Shown here: piece after piece, positions 23,170 to 32,057 of the stretch
How positions within the stretch are numbered: the first letter of the stretch is position 1
Layout: every line of letters starts with the position of its first letter
Source of the DNA: Gammaproteobacteria bacterium
GTDB lineage: Bacteria > Pseudomonadota > Gammaproteobacteria > Methylococcales > Methylococcaceae
Direction: 5' to 3'
Assembly: GCA_009922685.1 (NCBI GenBank)
Contig: RFVA01000026.1
Coordinates: 1-33,292, forward strand
DNA: 33,292 bases
Made by a program: the position numbers and the translations under genes
Notes under the pieces: generated by a model
The model's database searches: none
Told to the model about the DNA's origin: nothing
What the model saw: only the letters and a program-made list of their open reading frames with translations

Positions 23170-24556
23170 CTAAAGGCCTCACCGAAGAATCGCCTGACCT
23201 TAGGGCGCTTCGAACTCGAAGAGAATCGCGCCATCGGGTGCTCTTAGGAGAGGACTCCTCTCTTTTCGGTGGATAAGCCATCGCCCCAATCACCGTGGCC
23301 ACCAAAATACTGAGATTGGTGGTTTTGGTGGCCAGAATATCGCTGCCTGAGGCAATGATGAGAAACGCAAGGGCTGAAAGACGAATATTGAACGGCGCCC
23401 CTTTAACCAAGGCCGCCATCCAAAAAAGGAACGCTATGGTAAAGAAAATTAACTGGATGACGCCGAGCTGAATCAGCAAGATGACCCAAAAGTTCTCAAA
23501 ATTAAACCACCCCATCCGAATTTGGGTAAGGTTCTTTACGCCTTCTGGGCCTGAACCAAACCACCATTCCTCAAGACTTAAATGCCGAAGCATCAGGATC
23601 GACTCGATCCTTGAGGAGGCGCTTTGATCCCAGTAGAGCGTTTCAAGAATACGGGTCCCAAGATCGAACGAAAAAATCATCAACAAAGCCACCAAGAAAA
23701 TGAAAAGCCCAAGGAGCAGGCTGCCCATGGTCTTCTCCACACTGATGGTTCGAGATCTGATCGATGCCATTAAATCTCTTTGGTAAATCATCAACAGGAA
23801 CACGACCCCGATGATCAACGCCGACCGACTGCCAAACCCCAAGAGCCCTAGCAGCAGAATCGGAATCAAGATCAAAAACACCTTCGAGGGCAACACCAGC
23901 GAGGCCAATAAGACGGGGACCGTGCGGCCTGCACTCTCAAGGGGGTGGCTTGCAAGTGCCGCTGAACGAAAGAATTCTTCCTGATGGGACTCTCCGGCAA
24001 TCAGGTAGGGTAAGAGCCTCGTTCCGGTGGCGGCTTCAAAGATCCCAAGGACCGCATTCAAAAAGATCACCACAAGAATCAGATGAAACGCCCTTCTTCT
24101 GAAGGCCTCTGATTCTGATAACAGTAACCAAGCGAGAACCCCAGGGACGATGAGGCCATCGATGTAAAAAGCGACCCCCGATATCCCAAAACGGATGACG
24201 GTGAGAACCGTCACCAAGGAGGCCATCAAGGGATAAATCCACACCATCGGTTTTTGTTCTGCCACCCCATGGAGGGATTGCTGAAGGGGGCGCTGAGCCA
24301 GATAAGCCCCAAACGCCAGGAGGATCAGATAACTTGAAGGGTGGATTTTAATAAAAGGCGACCCCCCAGGGAGGTTGTAGGGAATACCCAGGAGCACCAA
24401 AAGATTGGCCGGCAGGACCATCAAGGCCAGCATCCCGCCATATAAAAGCCAACGAGACCATCGCCGATAGGCTGGATCATGGGCCTGCCGGTGGCCCCAG
24501 CCGGGACCTTTAAAGCGTCTTTCCAAAAGGTGGTTCCCGAGCTTTTCACCCCTCAC
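23162..24556 (-). CDS. O-antigen polymerase/ligase-type membrane protein (Wzy-like)
   Basis: A polytopic inner-membrane protein with about eleven hydrophobic segments and the Wzy/WaaL-type periplasmic loop (RTISVEK... ARG-containing region between about residues 190 and 330), including GFGSRSALIIGVVFLLMIY, the SRS motif typical of the Wzy_C domain, and an Asp/Glu-rich loop GSGPEGVKNLTQIRMGWFNFENFW. It should join repeat units on the periplasmic face. I start at the GTG at 24556 (AAGGA 9 bases upstream), which gives an 11-base overlap with the flippase gene and 464 residues; an ATG at 24607 would need a 62-base overlap. Identification as polymerase rather than ligase follows from the surrounding Wzx, Wzc-like and Wza-like genes. 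Confidence 0.82.
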   Translation of the reverse strand: MRGEKLGNHLLERRFKGPGWGHRQAHDPAYRRWSRWLLYGGMLALMVLPANLLVLLGIPYNLPGGSPFIKIHPSSYLILLAFGAYLAQRPLQQSLHGVAEQKPMVWIYPLMASLVTVLTVIRFGISGVAFYIDGLIVPGVLAWLLLSESEAFRRRAFHLILVVIFLNAVLGIFEAATGTRLLPYLIAGESHQEEFFRSAALASHPLESAGRTVPVLLASLVLPSKVFLILIPILLLGLLGFGSRSALIIGVVFLLMIYQRDLMASIRSRTISVEKTMGSLLLGLFIFLVALLMIFSFDLGTRILETLYWDQSASSRIESILMLRHLSLEEWWFGSGPEGVKNLTQIRMGWFNFENFWVILLIQLGVIQLIFFTIAFLFWMAALVKGAPFNIRLSALAFLIIASGSDILATKTTNLSILVATVIGAMAYPPKREESSPKSTRWRDSLRVRSALRSGDSSVRPLDG

Positions 24557-26009
24557 AGGCGGTCTTCCTTCGAAGTCGCTCAATGATGCCTTGGCGAACG
24601 GCACCAAGATTCATGAGACCCATCATCATAAAATAGACCAAGATGCCGCTGCTAACACCTAAGGCCAGCCCCCCGACCGTGGGCGGCAAAGCCATCCATT
24701 CGATCACCCAGAACATCACCAGACACCCAAAGGCTCCTTTCAAGGCCTCTGGCCAGGAAACAAAAGGAACACTGATGTAGCGGCGGGCAAAAAAAACGCT
24801 AAGACCGATACCGAGTCCATAGGACACAATGGCGCTAATAGGGGCCCCTTCGATTCCAAGATCCGGAATCAATAGGAGGTTGGATGCCACATTCAAGATC
24901 AAGGTCACCACCAAAATCATCGCCAGGGTATCGGGTCGCTGGGTTAACTGGAAAAACTGCGCAAAGTAATGCGCCATGAAACCTTTCAACAAGGCCATCA
25001 GCGCCACCAGGGGGAGAAGACGCGCGACCCCATCACGGATCCCAGACCCCAAAAACTCAGTCGCCAAAGGCCAAGCGAGGACCACAATGCCGACCGCCAT
25101 CGGCCAGGTCAAAAGCACCAAGGTCGTTGCCGCCTTCTTCATGACGAGAGCCGCCGCCTCCGCATTATGGTTCTCCATCACGTTGAATCCAACCGATGAT
25201 GAGGTGACCCCGACCCACACGAAAACCATCATCAAAGGGCGATCGGCGAGCGATACCGCCGCACCATAGTGGGCCACCGCTTCAGGACCCAACAGCCGCG
25301 CCATTAAGAACCCATCCATGGTCGTCAATCCTGCAAAAAGGATACTCACGATGAGCATCGGCGCCGCATAACGCCAGAGGCTTAACAACCTGTTTTTGGA
25401 AAAATCTCGCCACCGAAAAGCGCGGCGGAGCCATGGCAGCTCAATGATCACAATCAAGAGATTACTCACCAGCAACCCTAAAATGGCCGCTTCAGGTTGC
25501 CCACCCGAACGAGTCACGAACAGGGCCCCAAGAAGAAACCCAACGATCGTCTGAAAAATTTCAAGTCGGCTATAGCGGCCAATCTCAAGACTATTTCGAT
25601 GGACTTCAAGTCCGATCAGGACAAATCCCCTCACCAGAGAATAGGCGACCGTCACCCAAATCAACACCGCGGCGTCTTTAGGGATCACCGCGAAGGCTTC
25701 GATCAAACCACTGATTATCATCATGAATGCCATCAGGATGAGACAGGATCCATAGACCGTGGCCAGTAATTCGGATCGATTGCCCTCGCGGTTGGCCCTT
25801 GGAACCGAGCGGGCCGTCCCCATCAAGAAGCCACCAAAAATAAGCCATTGCCCAAGAAACTGAGAAGACAGGGCCAAGACATAGTGACCAAACTGAAACG
25901 GCGTCATCAGGCGACTGTAGATCATCAATGAACCGATCCCAACCACAGCCTGCACCAGATTCACAGGAAGATATCCCGTCAGATAACGGCGCCAATGATC
26001 AGGGTTCAT
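24546..26009 (-). CDS. Polysaccharide flippase (Wzx-like, MOP superfamily)
   Basis: A 487-residue protein with about twelve to fourteen transmembrane segments, opening with YLPVNLVQAVVGIGSLMIYSRLMTPFQFGHYVLALS, the usual start of Wzx/RfbX-type repeat-unit flippases; a long second half follows the same pattern (GIGIGLSVFFARRYISV). It moves the undecaprenyl-linked repeat unit across the inner membrane. An AGAG lies just before the ATG. It follows the Wzc-like gene after 68 bases with no clear terminator between, and overlaps the polymerase gene. Confidence 0.88.
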   Translation of the reverse strand: MNPDHWRRYLTGYLPVNLVQAVVGIGSLMIYSRLMTPFQFGHYVLALSSQFLGQWLIFGGFLMGTARSVPRANREGNRSELLATVYGSCLILMAFMMIISGLIEAFAVIPKDAAVLIWVTVAYSLVRGFVLIGLEVHRNSLEIGRYSRLEIFQTIVGFLLGALFVTRSGGQPEAAILGLLVSNLLIVIIELPWLRRAFRWRDFSKNRLLSLWRYAAPMLIVSILFAGLTTMDGFLMARLLGPEAVAHYGAAVSLADRPLMMVFVWVGVTSSSVGFNVMENHNAEAAALVMKKAATTLVLLTWPMAVGIVVLAWPLATEFLGSGIRDGVARLLPLVALMALLKGFMAHYFAQFFQLTQRPDTLAMILVVTLILNVASNLLLIPDLGIEGAPISAIVSYGLGIGLSVFFARRYISVPFVSWPEALKGAFGCLVMFWVIEWMALPPTVGGLALGVSSGILVYFMMMGLMNLGAVRQGIIERLRRKTACEG

Positions 26010-26077
26010 GTGCTCTCTTTAAAGCCAAGACCATGACTCAAAGGGATAGCGTGACGATTTAAAAAACGCACCGTGCC

Positions 26078-27646
26078 CTAGGCCTTTTCATCACGACAGG
26101 GAATGGATAACAGGACCGGTATCCCTAAACTGCGCTCGACATCAAGAGGGCTCAAGTAGACCTGCCTAAAGTAGGTTCTAAAGAGAACCGCCACCAGGGC
26201 AAAGATCACCCCGACGAAGATCGCAGAGAGGGTCATGATGACGAAGAAATTGACCCCACGATGCGGGGCTGCGGGAGGCTGCATAATTCTGACGTTATCC
26301 ATCCGCTGCCGGTCCATCTCTTCAAGGATGAGGGCTTCTTCGACCTTGTGTGAATAGGTCTTCAAATTCTCTTCCAGAAATTGACGCTCTAATTGGAGGG
26401 AATCAAAGGTACTTTCAAGGCGATCAAAAGACTCCAACTCCAAACTGACCGCCGCGATTTGTCCCCGGAGCGATTGCAATCGGCTTTTAAGGGCCGCGGT
26501 ATCCGCGGTGCGTCTTGCAAGATCAGACTCCATTTCACCCATGACCGGGTTTCTGCCTAAGCGACGATTCGAGGAAGCGAGCGGCCGGCTGCCCGTGAGA
26601 ATATGCTTCATGCCGGCAATCTGATGATCAATATCGATGACATATTGACTGTTTTCCTTGAACTTAGTGACCAGCTCATTCCTCCGCGCCTCTAAAGTCA
26701 CCAGCGTTGTCCTTGCATTACTGGCGCTATCTTGACTTGAATCCTCCTTAAAATCGATCACTTCCTTAGGCGTTTTGAGAAGACCGCTTTGGAGGGCCTT
26801 GACCCGTCCTTCGACCTCTTGAAGCTTCGTTTCAGCATCAATCCGGCTGGCCGTCAATTCGGCCTTTTGTCGAACTAAAAGCGATTTTTGTTCGGGAAAA
26901 GAATCAATCTTGTGGGTGATCCTGAAGTCTGTGATCTGATGTTGAGTCGTCGCAAGACGTTCCCCGAAGCGGTCCCTTTGCTCCTTGAACATCCCAGAAC
27001 GAATCTGCGAATACGTTCGGACCCGATGATCCTGATAGACCTGAATCAACGCCGATAGAGCCTCTGCCGCAACAACAGGATCGTGGTGCTTGAACGATAG
27101 ATTGATGATGCTCGCATCCTTCACCGTCCAGACCTTGAGATCCTTCTCAAAGCGAATGACCGCCTGCTCCTTGAGCATCCCCTGACGCTCTAGGACCTTT
27201 TCAGCATAGAGGGTTGCCTTCGGTTCCCCTTTGATGAGACCCTTGATCGTTAAAAAGACACGGTCAAAGAGGGATAGCTTGATGTTATCGATTTTTCGGG
27301 CGAGATCCTTATAAATCACCTGAATCCCGATCTTTTCAATCGCGCTAAGTAAGAGCTGTCGGTCGTAGAAAAATTCAGACTCCGAAAGAACGATCGTCTC
27401 ATTACGGACACTGAGTGCACCCGACTCGGTCCCAGGCTCCTGATTCAAAACGAATTCGCGATTAGGCAAGACCAAGATTCGGGCTTCCGCCTTGTAAACG
27501 ACCCCCATCATGGCACCGATCAAAGCACCAAGGAGTAGCGTCGCCACGAAGACGTTCCGTGCCAACCTTTTTTCTCTGAACAATTTATTGAGGACGTCCC
27601 GAATTCCCGCGGGGGCCAGAGGCACTTCTAGTTCGCTGTTCATCAT
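26078..27646 (-). CDS. Polysaccharide co-polymerase (Wzc/GumC-like chain-length protein without kinase domain)
   Basis: A 522-residue PCP-2-type protein. A first membrane span (about residues 32 to 52, ATLLLGALIGAMMGVVY) is followed by a large periplasmic domain with long coiled-coil stretches (about 215 to 295 and 370 to 450), the proline-rich RIMQPPAAPHRG that precedes the second membrane span (about 464 to 490), then a short cytoplasmic tail ending CRDEKA. Proteins of this type set chain length and bridge to the Wza exporter. The tail has only SPLDVERSLGIPVLLSIP and no ATP-binding domain, so kinase function would have to come from a separate protein; the CpsD-like protein at 15374 is the only candidate here. 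The start is ATG at 27646; it is 188 bases from the GGDEF gene. Confidence 0.9.
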   Translation of the reverse strand: MMNSELEVPLAPAGIRDVLNKLFREKRLARNVFVATLLLGALIGAMMGVVYKAEARILVLPNREFVLNQEPGTESGALSVRNETIVLSESEFFYDRQLLLSAIEKIGIQVIYKDLARKIDNIKLSLFDRVFLTIKGLIKGEPKATLYAEKVLERQGMLKEQAVIRFEKDLKVWTVKDASIINLSFKHHDPVVAAEALSALIQVYQDHRVRTYSQIRSGMFKEQRDRFGERLATTQHQITDFRITHKIDSFPEQKSLLVRQKAELTASRIDAETKLQEVEGRVKALQSGLLKTPKEVIDFKEDSSQDSASNARTTLVTLEARRNELVTKFKENSQYVIDIDHQIAGMKHILTGSRPLASSNRRLGRNPVMGEMESDLARRTADTAALKSRLQSLRGQIAAVSLELESFDRLESTFDSLQLERQFLEENLKTYSHKVEEALILEEMDRQRMDNVRIMQPPAAPHRGVNFFVIMTLSAIFVGVIFALVAVLFRTYFRQVYLSPLDVERSLGIPVLLSIPCRDEKA

Positions 27647-27834
27647 TGATTTCTATCCATTCTTTCAAGAGAAGCCTTTTTTGGATGGCTTAAGGTCGGA
27701 TACAGGGTTCACGGCAAGGGAGATGTAGAGAGATGAAATAGCCCATTGCTGCCGATTACAAAAGGCCATAAAGCCGACCCAAAGGTCCTTTGAAGAGGCT
27801 GGATCGCCTTCAATAAGAGCCGGCGTTGTGAGAG

Positions 27835-30138
27835 TCATCCCGCGCTGGCTTTAGGAGGACTGGGGTCCTGATGGGCGCAAGAGTGATCCACCCGCTCTCC
27901 CATCATGATGCAATTTCTTCCATTCGCTTTGGCTTTGTAGAGGGCATCATCAGCGCACGCAATCAGTTCACGGACCTCTGATTTGACCCGTGCCATGGTG
28001 AAACCCTCAGGCTGAAGGGCTTCAGATCCGGTGAGGGTGCTCGAGACGCCTATGCTGACCGTCATAGGTTCAAGCAAAGCCTCAACCTTCGACCTTAAGG
28101 ACTCAGCAACGAGCATCGCCTGATCACCTTGGGTCTTAGGCAGAAGGACCACGAACTCTTCACCCCCATAACGGGCCACAAAGTCGCCCGCTCGCCCAAG
28201 ACCCGCCTTGAGAGCCTGACCTAACTTCAAAAGCATCGTATCCCCTTCAAGATGCCCAAATTGATCGTTGAAATCCTTAAAGCGATCAATGTCGATCATC
28301 AAAAGAGAAAGGCTATTGTCTTCCCGAAGCGCCCTTCGCCATTCATCCTCCAAGCGTTCCTCAAGAGCGCGCCGATTGGCAATCCCGGTCAAAGGATCAA
28401 GACGAATCATCTTTTCAAGCTTCTGCCGATACCCCTTCATCTCCGTCTCGATTTTCCTCCGGTCGCTGATATCTCTGACGACGCCCACAGCAAACTCTTC
28501 ATCCTCGAAGATCATAAAGTTCGCAACCACCTCCACCGGAAAACACCCCCCATCCTTCATTTGAGTGTAGCTTTCAAGCGCAATGGACCCTCTTTTTTTG
28601 AGGGTCACCCAAAGGTTCTCCCAAATCTCAGGCGTGATCGAAGGGTCGATCATGGACAATGACATGGTCAAGAGTTCATCCCGGGGATAACCCACGGCCC
28701 TCACCGCGGCATCATTGACATAGACAAACCGGCCATCCTTCCGAACCCAATAGATGGCATCGCGGACGGTCTTCATGGCAAATTGCGACAACTGGAGGGT
28801 CTTCTTCAATTGATGCTCTTCAGTGACGTCTTCTAAGACCCCAATCAGCCTTAGGGCCCGACCCTTGTCGTCGCGCCGAATCAAGGCCTTTTCATGAACG
28901 ACGGCCCAATCACCTGATTGCCTTAGAAATCGGTACGTGTATTGCCACTCGAGATCTTGCCCTTCGATCGCGGCCTTGAGACTCCCTTCAAGCGCTTCAA
29001 CCTCCTCGGGATGCACGGCACGAGTGAAGGACCAGGCGGCCTCTTTAAAGTCGCCTTTGGCGTAGCCGAAGAGCGCATAAAAAGCCGCGTTCCACTGGAC
29101 CCTTTGAGTGATCAAATCCCAGTCTCTGATCCCACAGGATAACGCTTCCATCGCCAAGGCATAGCGCTCTTCACTCCGCTCCAGTGATTCGAGTGCCTGG
29201 TTTTTTTCAATGGCGATCGCCGCAATCCCTGCACAGGCCTTGATCGCCTTGAGATCCTCCCGGAAAGGCGGGGTTGGCGTCCGATGATAGATGGCAAAGG
29301 TCCCAAGAATGGCTCCCTTTGAAGAGACAATCGGTTCAGACCAACAAGCGGCAAGCCCCGCTTTTGCTGCAAGATCCCGATAGGATCGCCAGTAGGGATG
29401 TTCTTGAATATTTTCAACGATCACCCGCTCCCCTCTGGCCGCCGCGGTTCCGCAGGAACCTTGCCCTTCCCCAATAGCAATCCCATGGACCGCCTGGTTA
29501 TAAAAATCAGGAAGACTTGGCGCTGCACCCATCAGCAAGTGCTCACCCTCAGGATCCATCAGGAGAATGCTGCAGATCATCGCGGGATTGGAAGATTCGA
29601 CATCCAGAACGAGGCCATTAAGGACCTCCTGGAGTGACGACCCCTTCACTAGACGCTGAAGGGCATCAAAACGATCATGGAGAAAATCTCGAGACTTCGA
29701 TCCATCCTCACGCTCTAACAGCGAAAGGGCAAGGTGACCACTGGTGAGTCGATAGCCCTTGATATCGACCTGAAGGGAACCTCGATCAGCCATCATCAGG
29801 GTCAACGCGTTGCGATCGGTCGAGTCCCCATGAAGTTCAAGGAGATCTTGACTGAAGGCTGCTCGCTGAGGACCCTCAAAAAATTCCTTGAAAGACCTTC
29901 CCGCGAAAGTTCCGGCCTTAACGCCCAAAAGCCTTTCAGCCGCGGGGTTAGCACCCAAAACCTTGAGGGATTGATCGAGGATCAACCAGGCCTTGGGGTG
30001 ATGATAAAAAAAATCGATGAGGTCTTTTGCCTGATCCCATCGCCCCTGAGTCGATCCAGGATCCCTCTTGTCAATCACGGCGGCAGCCCCCTTCGACCTT
30101 GAAGGCGATCGCTCCCAAAGCCCTTTTAGGAGATTCAC
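27835..30138 (-). CDS. Sensor diguanylate cyclase (PAS-GAF-PAS-PAS-GGDEF)
   Basis: A 767-residue soluble protein that should make c-di-GMP from two GTP. In order: a PAS domain (about 40 to 140), a GAF domain (about 160 to 320, with GSCGTAAARGERVIVENI and CWSEPIVSSKGAILGTFAIY), two further PAS domains (about 325 to 445 and 450 to 570) and GGDEF (about 585 to 745). The active site is GGEEF (658-662), and the allosteric I-site RAGD (649-652) lies at the correct five-residue spacing, so product inhibition is likely. LDPLTGIANRRAL marks the domain start. There is no transmembrane segment, so it senses a cytoplasmic signal. GTG start. It follows the HD-GYP gene after about 70 bases and precedes the polysaccharide assembly operon. 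Confidence 0.93.
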   Translation of the reverse strand: MNLLKGLWERSPSRSKGAAAVIDKRDPGSTQGRWDQAKDLIDFFYHHPKAWLILDQSLKVLGANPAAERLLGVKAGTFAGRSFKEFFEGPQRAAFSQDLLELHGDSTDRNALTLMMADRGSLQVDIKGYRLTSGHLALSLLEREDGSKSRDFLHDRFDALQRLVKGSSLQEVLNGLVLDVESSNPAMICSILLMDPEGEHLLMGAAPSLPDFYNQAVHGIAIGEGQGSCGTAAARGERVIVENIQEHPYWRSYRDLAAKAGLAACWSEPIVSSKGAILGTFAIYHRTPTPPFREDLKAIKACAGIAAIAIEKNQALESLERSEERYALAMEALSCGIRDWDLITQRVQWNAAFYALFGYAKGDFKEAAWSFTRAVHPEEVEALEGSLKAAIEGQDLEWQYTYRFLRQSGDWAVVHEKALIRRDDKGRALRLIGVLEDVTEEHQLKKTLQLSQFAMKTVRDAIYWVRKDGRFVYVNDAAVRAVGYPRDELLTMSLSMIDPSITPEIWENLWVTLKKRGSIALESYTQMKDGGCFPVEVVANFMIFEDEEFAVGVVRDISDRRKIETEMKGYRQKLEKMIRLDPLTGIANRRALEERLEDEWRRALREDNSLSLLMIDIDRFKDFNDQFGHLEGDTMLLKLGQALKAGLGRAGDFVARYGGEEFVVLLPKTQGDQAMLVAESLRSKVEALLEPMTVSIGVSSTLTGSEALQPEGFTMARVKSEVRELIACADDALYKAKANGRNCIMMGERVDHSCAHQDPSPPKASAG

Positions 30139-30208
30139 CTAGAGAAGCTCACGCGGGTTCCAAAGGGCGGCCATGCCCGGGTGTTTAGACAACCCCCTAG
30201 AGCTCTTT

Positions 30209-31471
30209 TTACACATGGCGCGCATCGAGGATGGCCTGCAATGGATTATCGCCCTCTGCCAAGGCAAAAGCGGCACTGACCACTTCTGCATCAAGTGAAA
30301 CGTCCGATTCACGCTTGATTTGCTCCAGGGCGACACTGAGTCCTAAGGCGGGTCGATAGGGCCGATGCGTCCCCATGGATTCAATCGTATCAGCCACGGC
30401 GAGAACCTTAGCACCCTGGAGGATTTGATCCGCTTTGAGCTTCCTTGGATAACCTGATCCATCGAGTCGCTCGTGATGCTGCCGGACCATTTCAGCGATC
30501 GGCCATGGAAAAGGAATATCTTTCAAGATCTGATAGCCCAATTCAACGTGCTGCTGAACCAACTGCATTTCAAGGGGGGTGAGTACCGAAGGCTTCGTCA
30601 AGATATCGGCCGGCACCCCAACCTTACCGATATCATGAACCATGGCCGCCAGATACAAGCCTTCCTTGTCGTTCTGAGACCACCCCAACTTTTCAGCGAG
30701 TGCGACTGAGATGCTGGCCACCCGGGCCTGATGGCCCGCCGTATAGGGATCCCTTGACTCCATGGTTCTTGACATGGCCTCGATCGTTGCTCGAAGCGCA
30801 TCGCCCAATTGCTGCTGCGCGGCCTCCCGTTTACTGATTTCATCATCCAGTGACTGCTGCCGTTCGATATTTCGAAGACCGATTGAAATATCGTCCGCCA
30901 GACCCTCAAACAGAGCAACCTCAATCTTTCCAAAGGCATTAGGCACGGTCGCGTAGACCAAAAGCACACCGATCAACGGTCTGGGGTCATTGAATATCGG
31001 GACCGCCATAATGGATTGAAGGCCAAAGGAGACGGCACGTTCTAGTACCGGCGCTAAAACAGCCTCCTTGGCAGAGTCTTTGATGATGACAGGCTTTCCC
31101 GTCCGAACACAGGCACCCGCGGGACCCAGACCTAAAGGGGAATCCTCAGCCCAACTGACCTCAAGATGATCGGTATAGTCCACTTTAGAGCCCGCTTGTG
31201 CCTGAAGGCTGATGGTTTTAGAGTCATCTTCTTCTCGAAAACCCACCCAGGCCAGCTCATAAGGTTTTTGGGAAACAATCGACTGACAGACCCCCAGGAG
31301 CAATTGATCCTTGCGATCATTAGTCCGCAGGGCTCTGGCCGCTTTGCGATGTGCCAGCAAGGCCCATTGCAGCTTTTCAATCTCGGTTCTGCGATCAACA
31401 TCATCGCCGACACCCTGATGCGATAATTCAGTCGTTAAGGCCATAGAGGGGGGGTTCTTCAGTATGGTCAT
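30209..31471 (-). CDS. GAF-HD-GYP c-di-GMP phosphodiesterase
   Basis: A 420-residue protein with a GAF domain (about residues 45 to 205, with WVGFREED and GPAGACVRTGKPVIIKD) and a canonical HD-GYP domain: AGHQARVASISVALAE, MVHDIGKVGVP (His279-Asp280) and HHERLDGSGYP (332-342). All metal ligands and the GYP signature are present, so it should hydrolyse c-di-GMP. No membrane segment. I start at the ATG at 31471; the frame stays open to a TTG at 31519, and an ATG at 31444 is also possible. None has a good ribosome-binding site. The 5' end overlaps the region ahead of the divergent Ala-rich gene. A TATAAG on this strand at 31490-31485 could be the -10 box. Confidence 0.92.
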   Translation of the reverse strand: MTILKNPPSMALTTELSHQGVGDDVDRRTEIEKLQWALLAHRKAARALRTNDRKDQLLLGVCQSIVSQKPYELAWVGFREEDDSKTISLQAQAGSKVDYTDHLEVSWAEDSPLGLGPAGACVRTGKPVIIKDSAKEAVLAPVLERAVSFGLQSIMAVPIFNDPRPLIGVLLVYATVPNAFGKIEVALFEGLADDISIGLRNIERQQSLDDEISKREAAQQQLGDALRATIEAMSRTMESRDPYTAGHQARVASISVALAEKLGWSQNDKEGLYLAAMVHDIGKVGVPADILTKPSVLTPLEMQLVQQHVELGYQILKDIPFPWPIAEMVRQHHERLDGSGYPRKLKADQILQGAKVLAVADTIESMGTHRPYRPALGLSVALEQIKRESDVSLDAEVVSAAFALAEGDNPLQAILDARHV

Positions 31472-31533
31472 TGGAATATGACTTATACTCCCTTTTGACC
31501 CGATACATCCTTGCCACAAAGGAAATTAAACCG

Positions 31534-32031
31534 ATGCAACAGACCCTCGATGAAATCCATGAAAAGCTGATTGCTCATGAAACGGAGATCATGAACTTAA
31601 GAAAGGGGTACATGGTTGTCAATGAACGCTACACCGCCGCCCTCGCCTCCTTAAGAGCCTTGACCCTGAGCGCTGCAGAAGCCGCTAAACGCGCCTGTGT
31701 TGCGGCAGAAAGGGCTTCTACCGCGACCGAGGAGTGTGTCAAGGCCGCCACCACGGCCGCTGACAAAGAGGTGATCGAAGCCGCTGAATCTGCGGTGAAA
31801 GCCGCCTCCGCCTCCGCACAAGCCGCCATCGAGGCCGCATCGGCCGCTTCATCCGCGTCAGCGGCTGCCGCTCATGCCGTGGCGCAACAGGCGGAAGCCA
31901 TCTCACTACAGGCCTCAGCAGAAGCCGCTGAAGCCACGAAACGAGCCACTGAGGCCGCCGTTAAAGCGGTTGAGATGTCAAATTCGGCTTCCGCGCTCCT
32001 CAGCAGCTTACGCGGCAAAAACAAACCCTGA
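31534..32031 (+). CDS. Ala-rich, coiled-coil or single-helix protein, unknown function
   Basis: A 165-residue protein with a short ordered start (MQQTLDEIHEKLIAHETEIMNLRKGY) and then from about residue 40 to 155 an almost unbroken Ala/Glu/Lys/Ser/Thr stretch such as AAESAVKAASASAQAAIEAASAASSASAAAAHAVA, with charges at roughly regular spacing and no Pro or Gly, as in a long helix or coiled coil. The end is a short basic LRGKNKP. I start at the ATG at 31534, which has AAGGAAA about 9 bases upstream; the longer frame from 31471 lacks such a site and would overlap the HD-GYP start. It is divergent from the HD-GYP gene and convergent on trpE. Function cannot be read from the sequence; a structural, DNA-compacting or spacer role is possible. 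Confidence 0.7.
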   Translation: MQQTLDEIHEKLIAHETEIMNLRKGYMVVNERYTAALASLRALTLSAAEAAKRACVAAERASTATEECVKAATTAADKEVIEAAESAVKAASASAQAAIEAASAASSASAAAAHAVAQQAEAISLQASAEAAEATKRATEAAVKAVEMSNSASALLSSLRGKNKP

Positions 32032-32032
32032 C

Positions 32033-32057
32033 GGCCTTATCATCCCTTCATGAGGCC
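32033..32057 (-). terminator. Hairpin at the convergent end of trpE and the Ala-rich gene
   Basis: GGCCTTAT and ATGAGGCC flank a 9-base loop and pair over 8 positions with one G-T wobble. The stem overlaps the trpE stop codon. On the minus strand it is followed, after about 8 bases, by the T-rich GTTTGTTTTT, as in a weak intrinsic terminator for trpE; no T tract follows on the plus strand. Confidence 0.4.
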
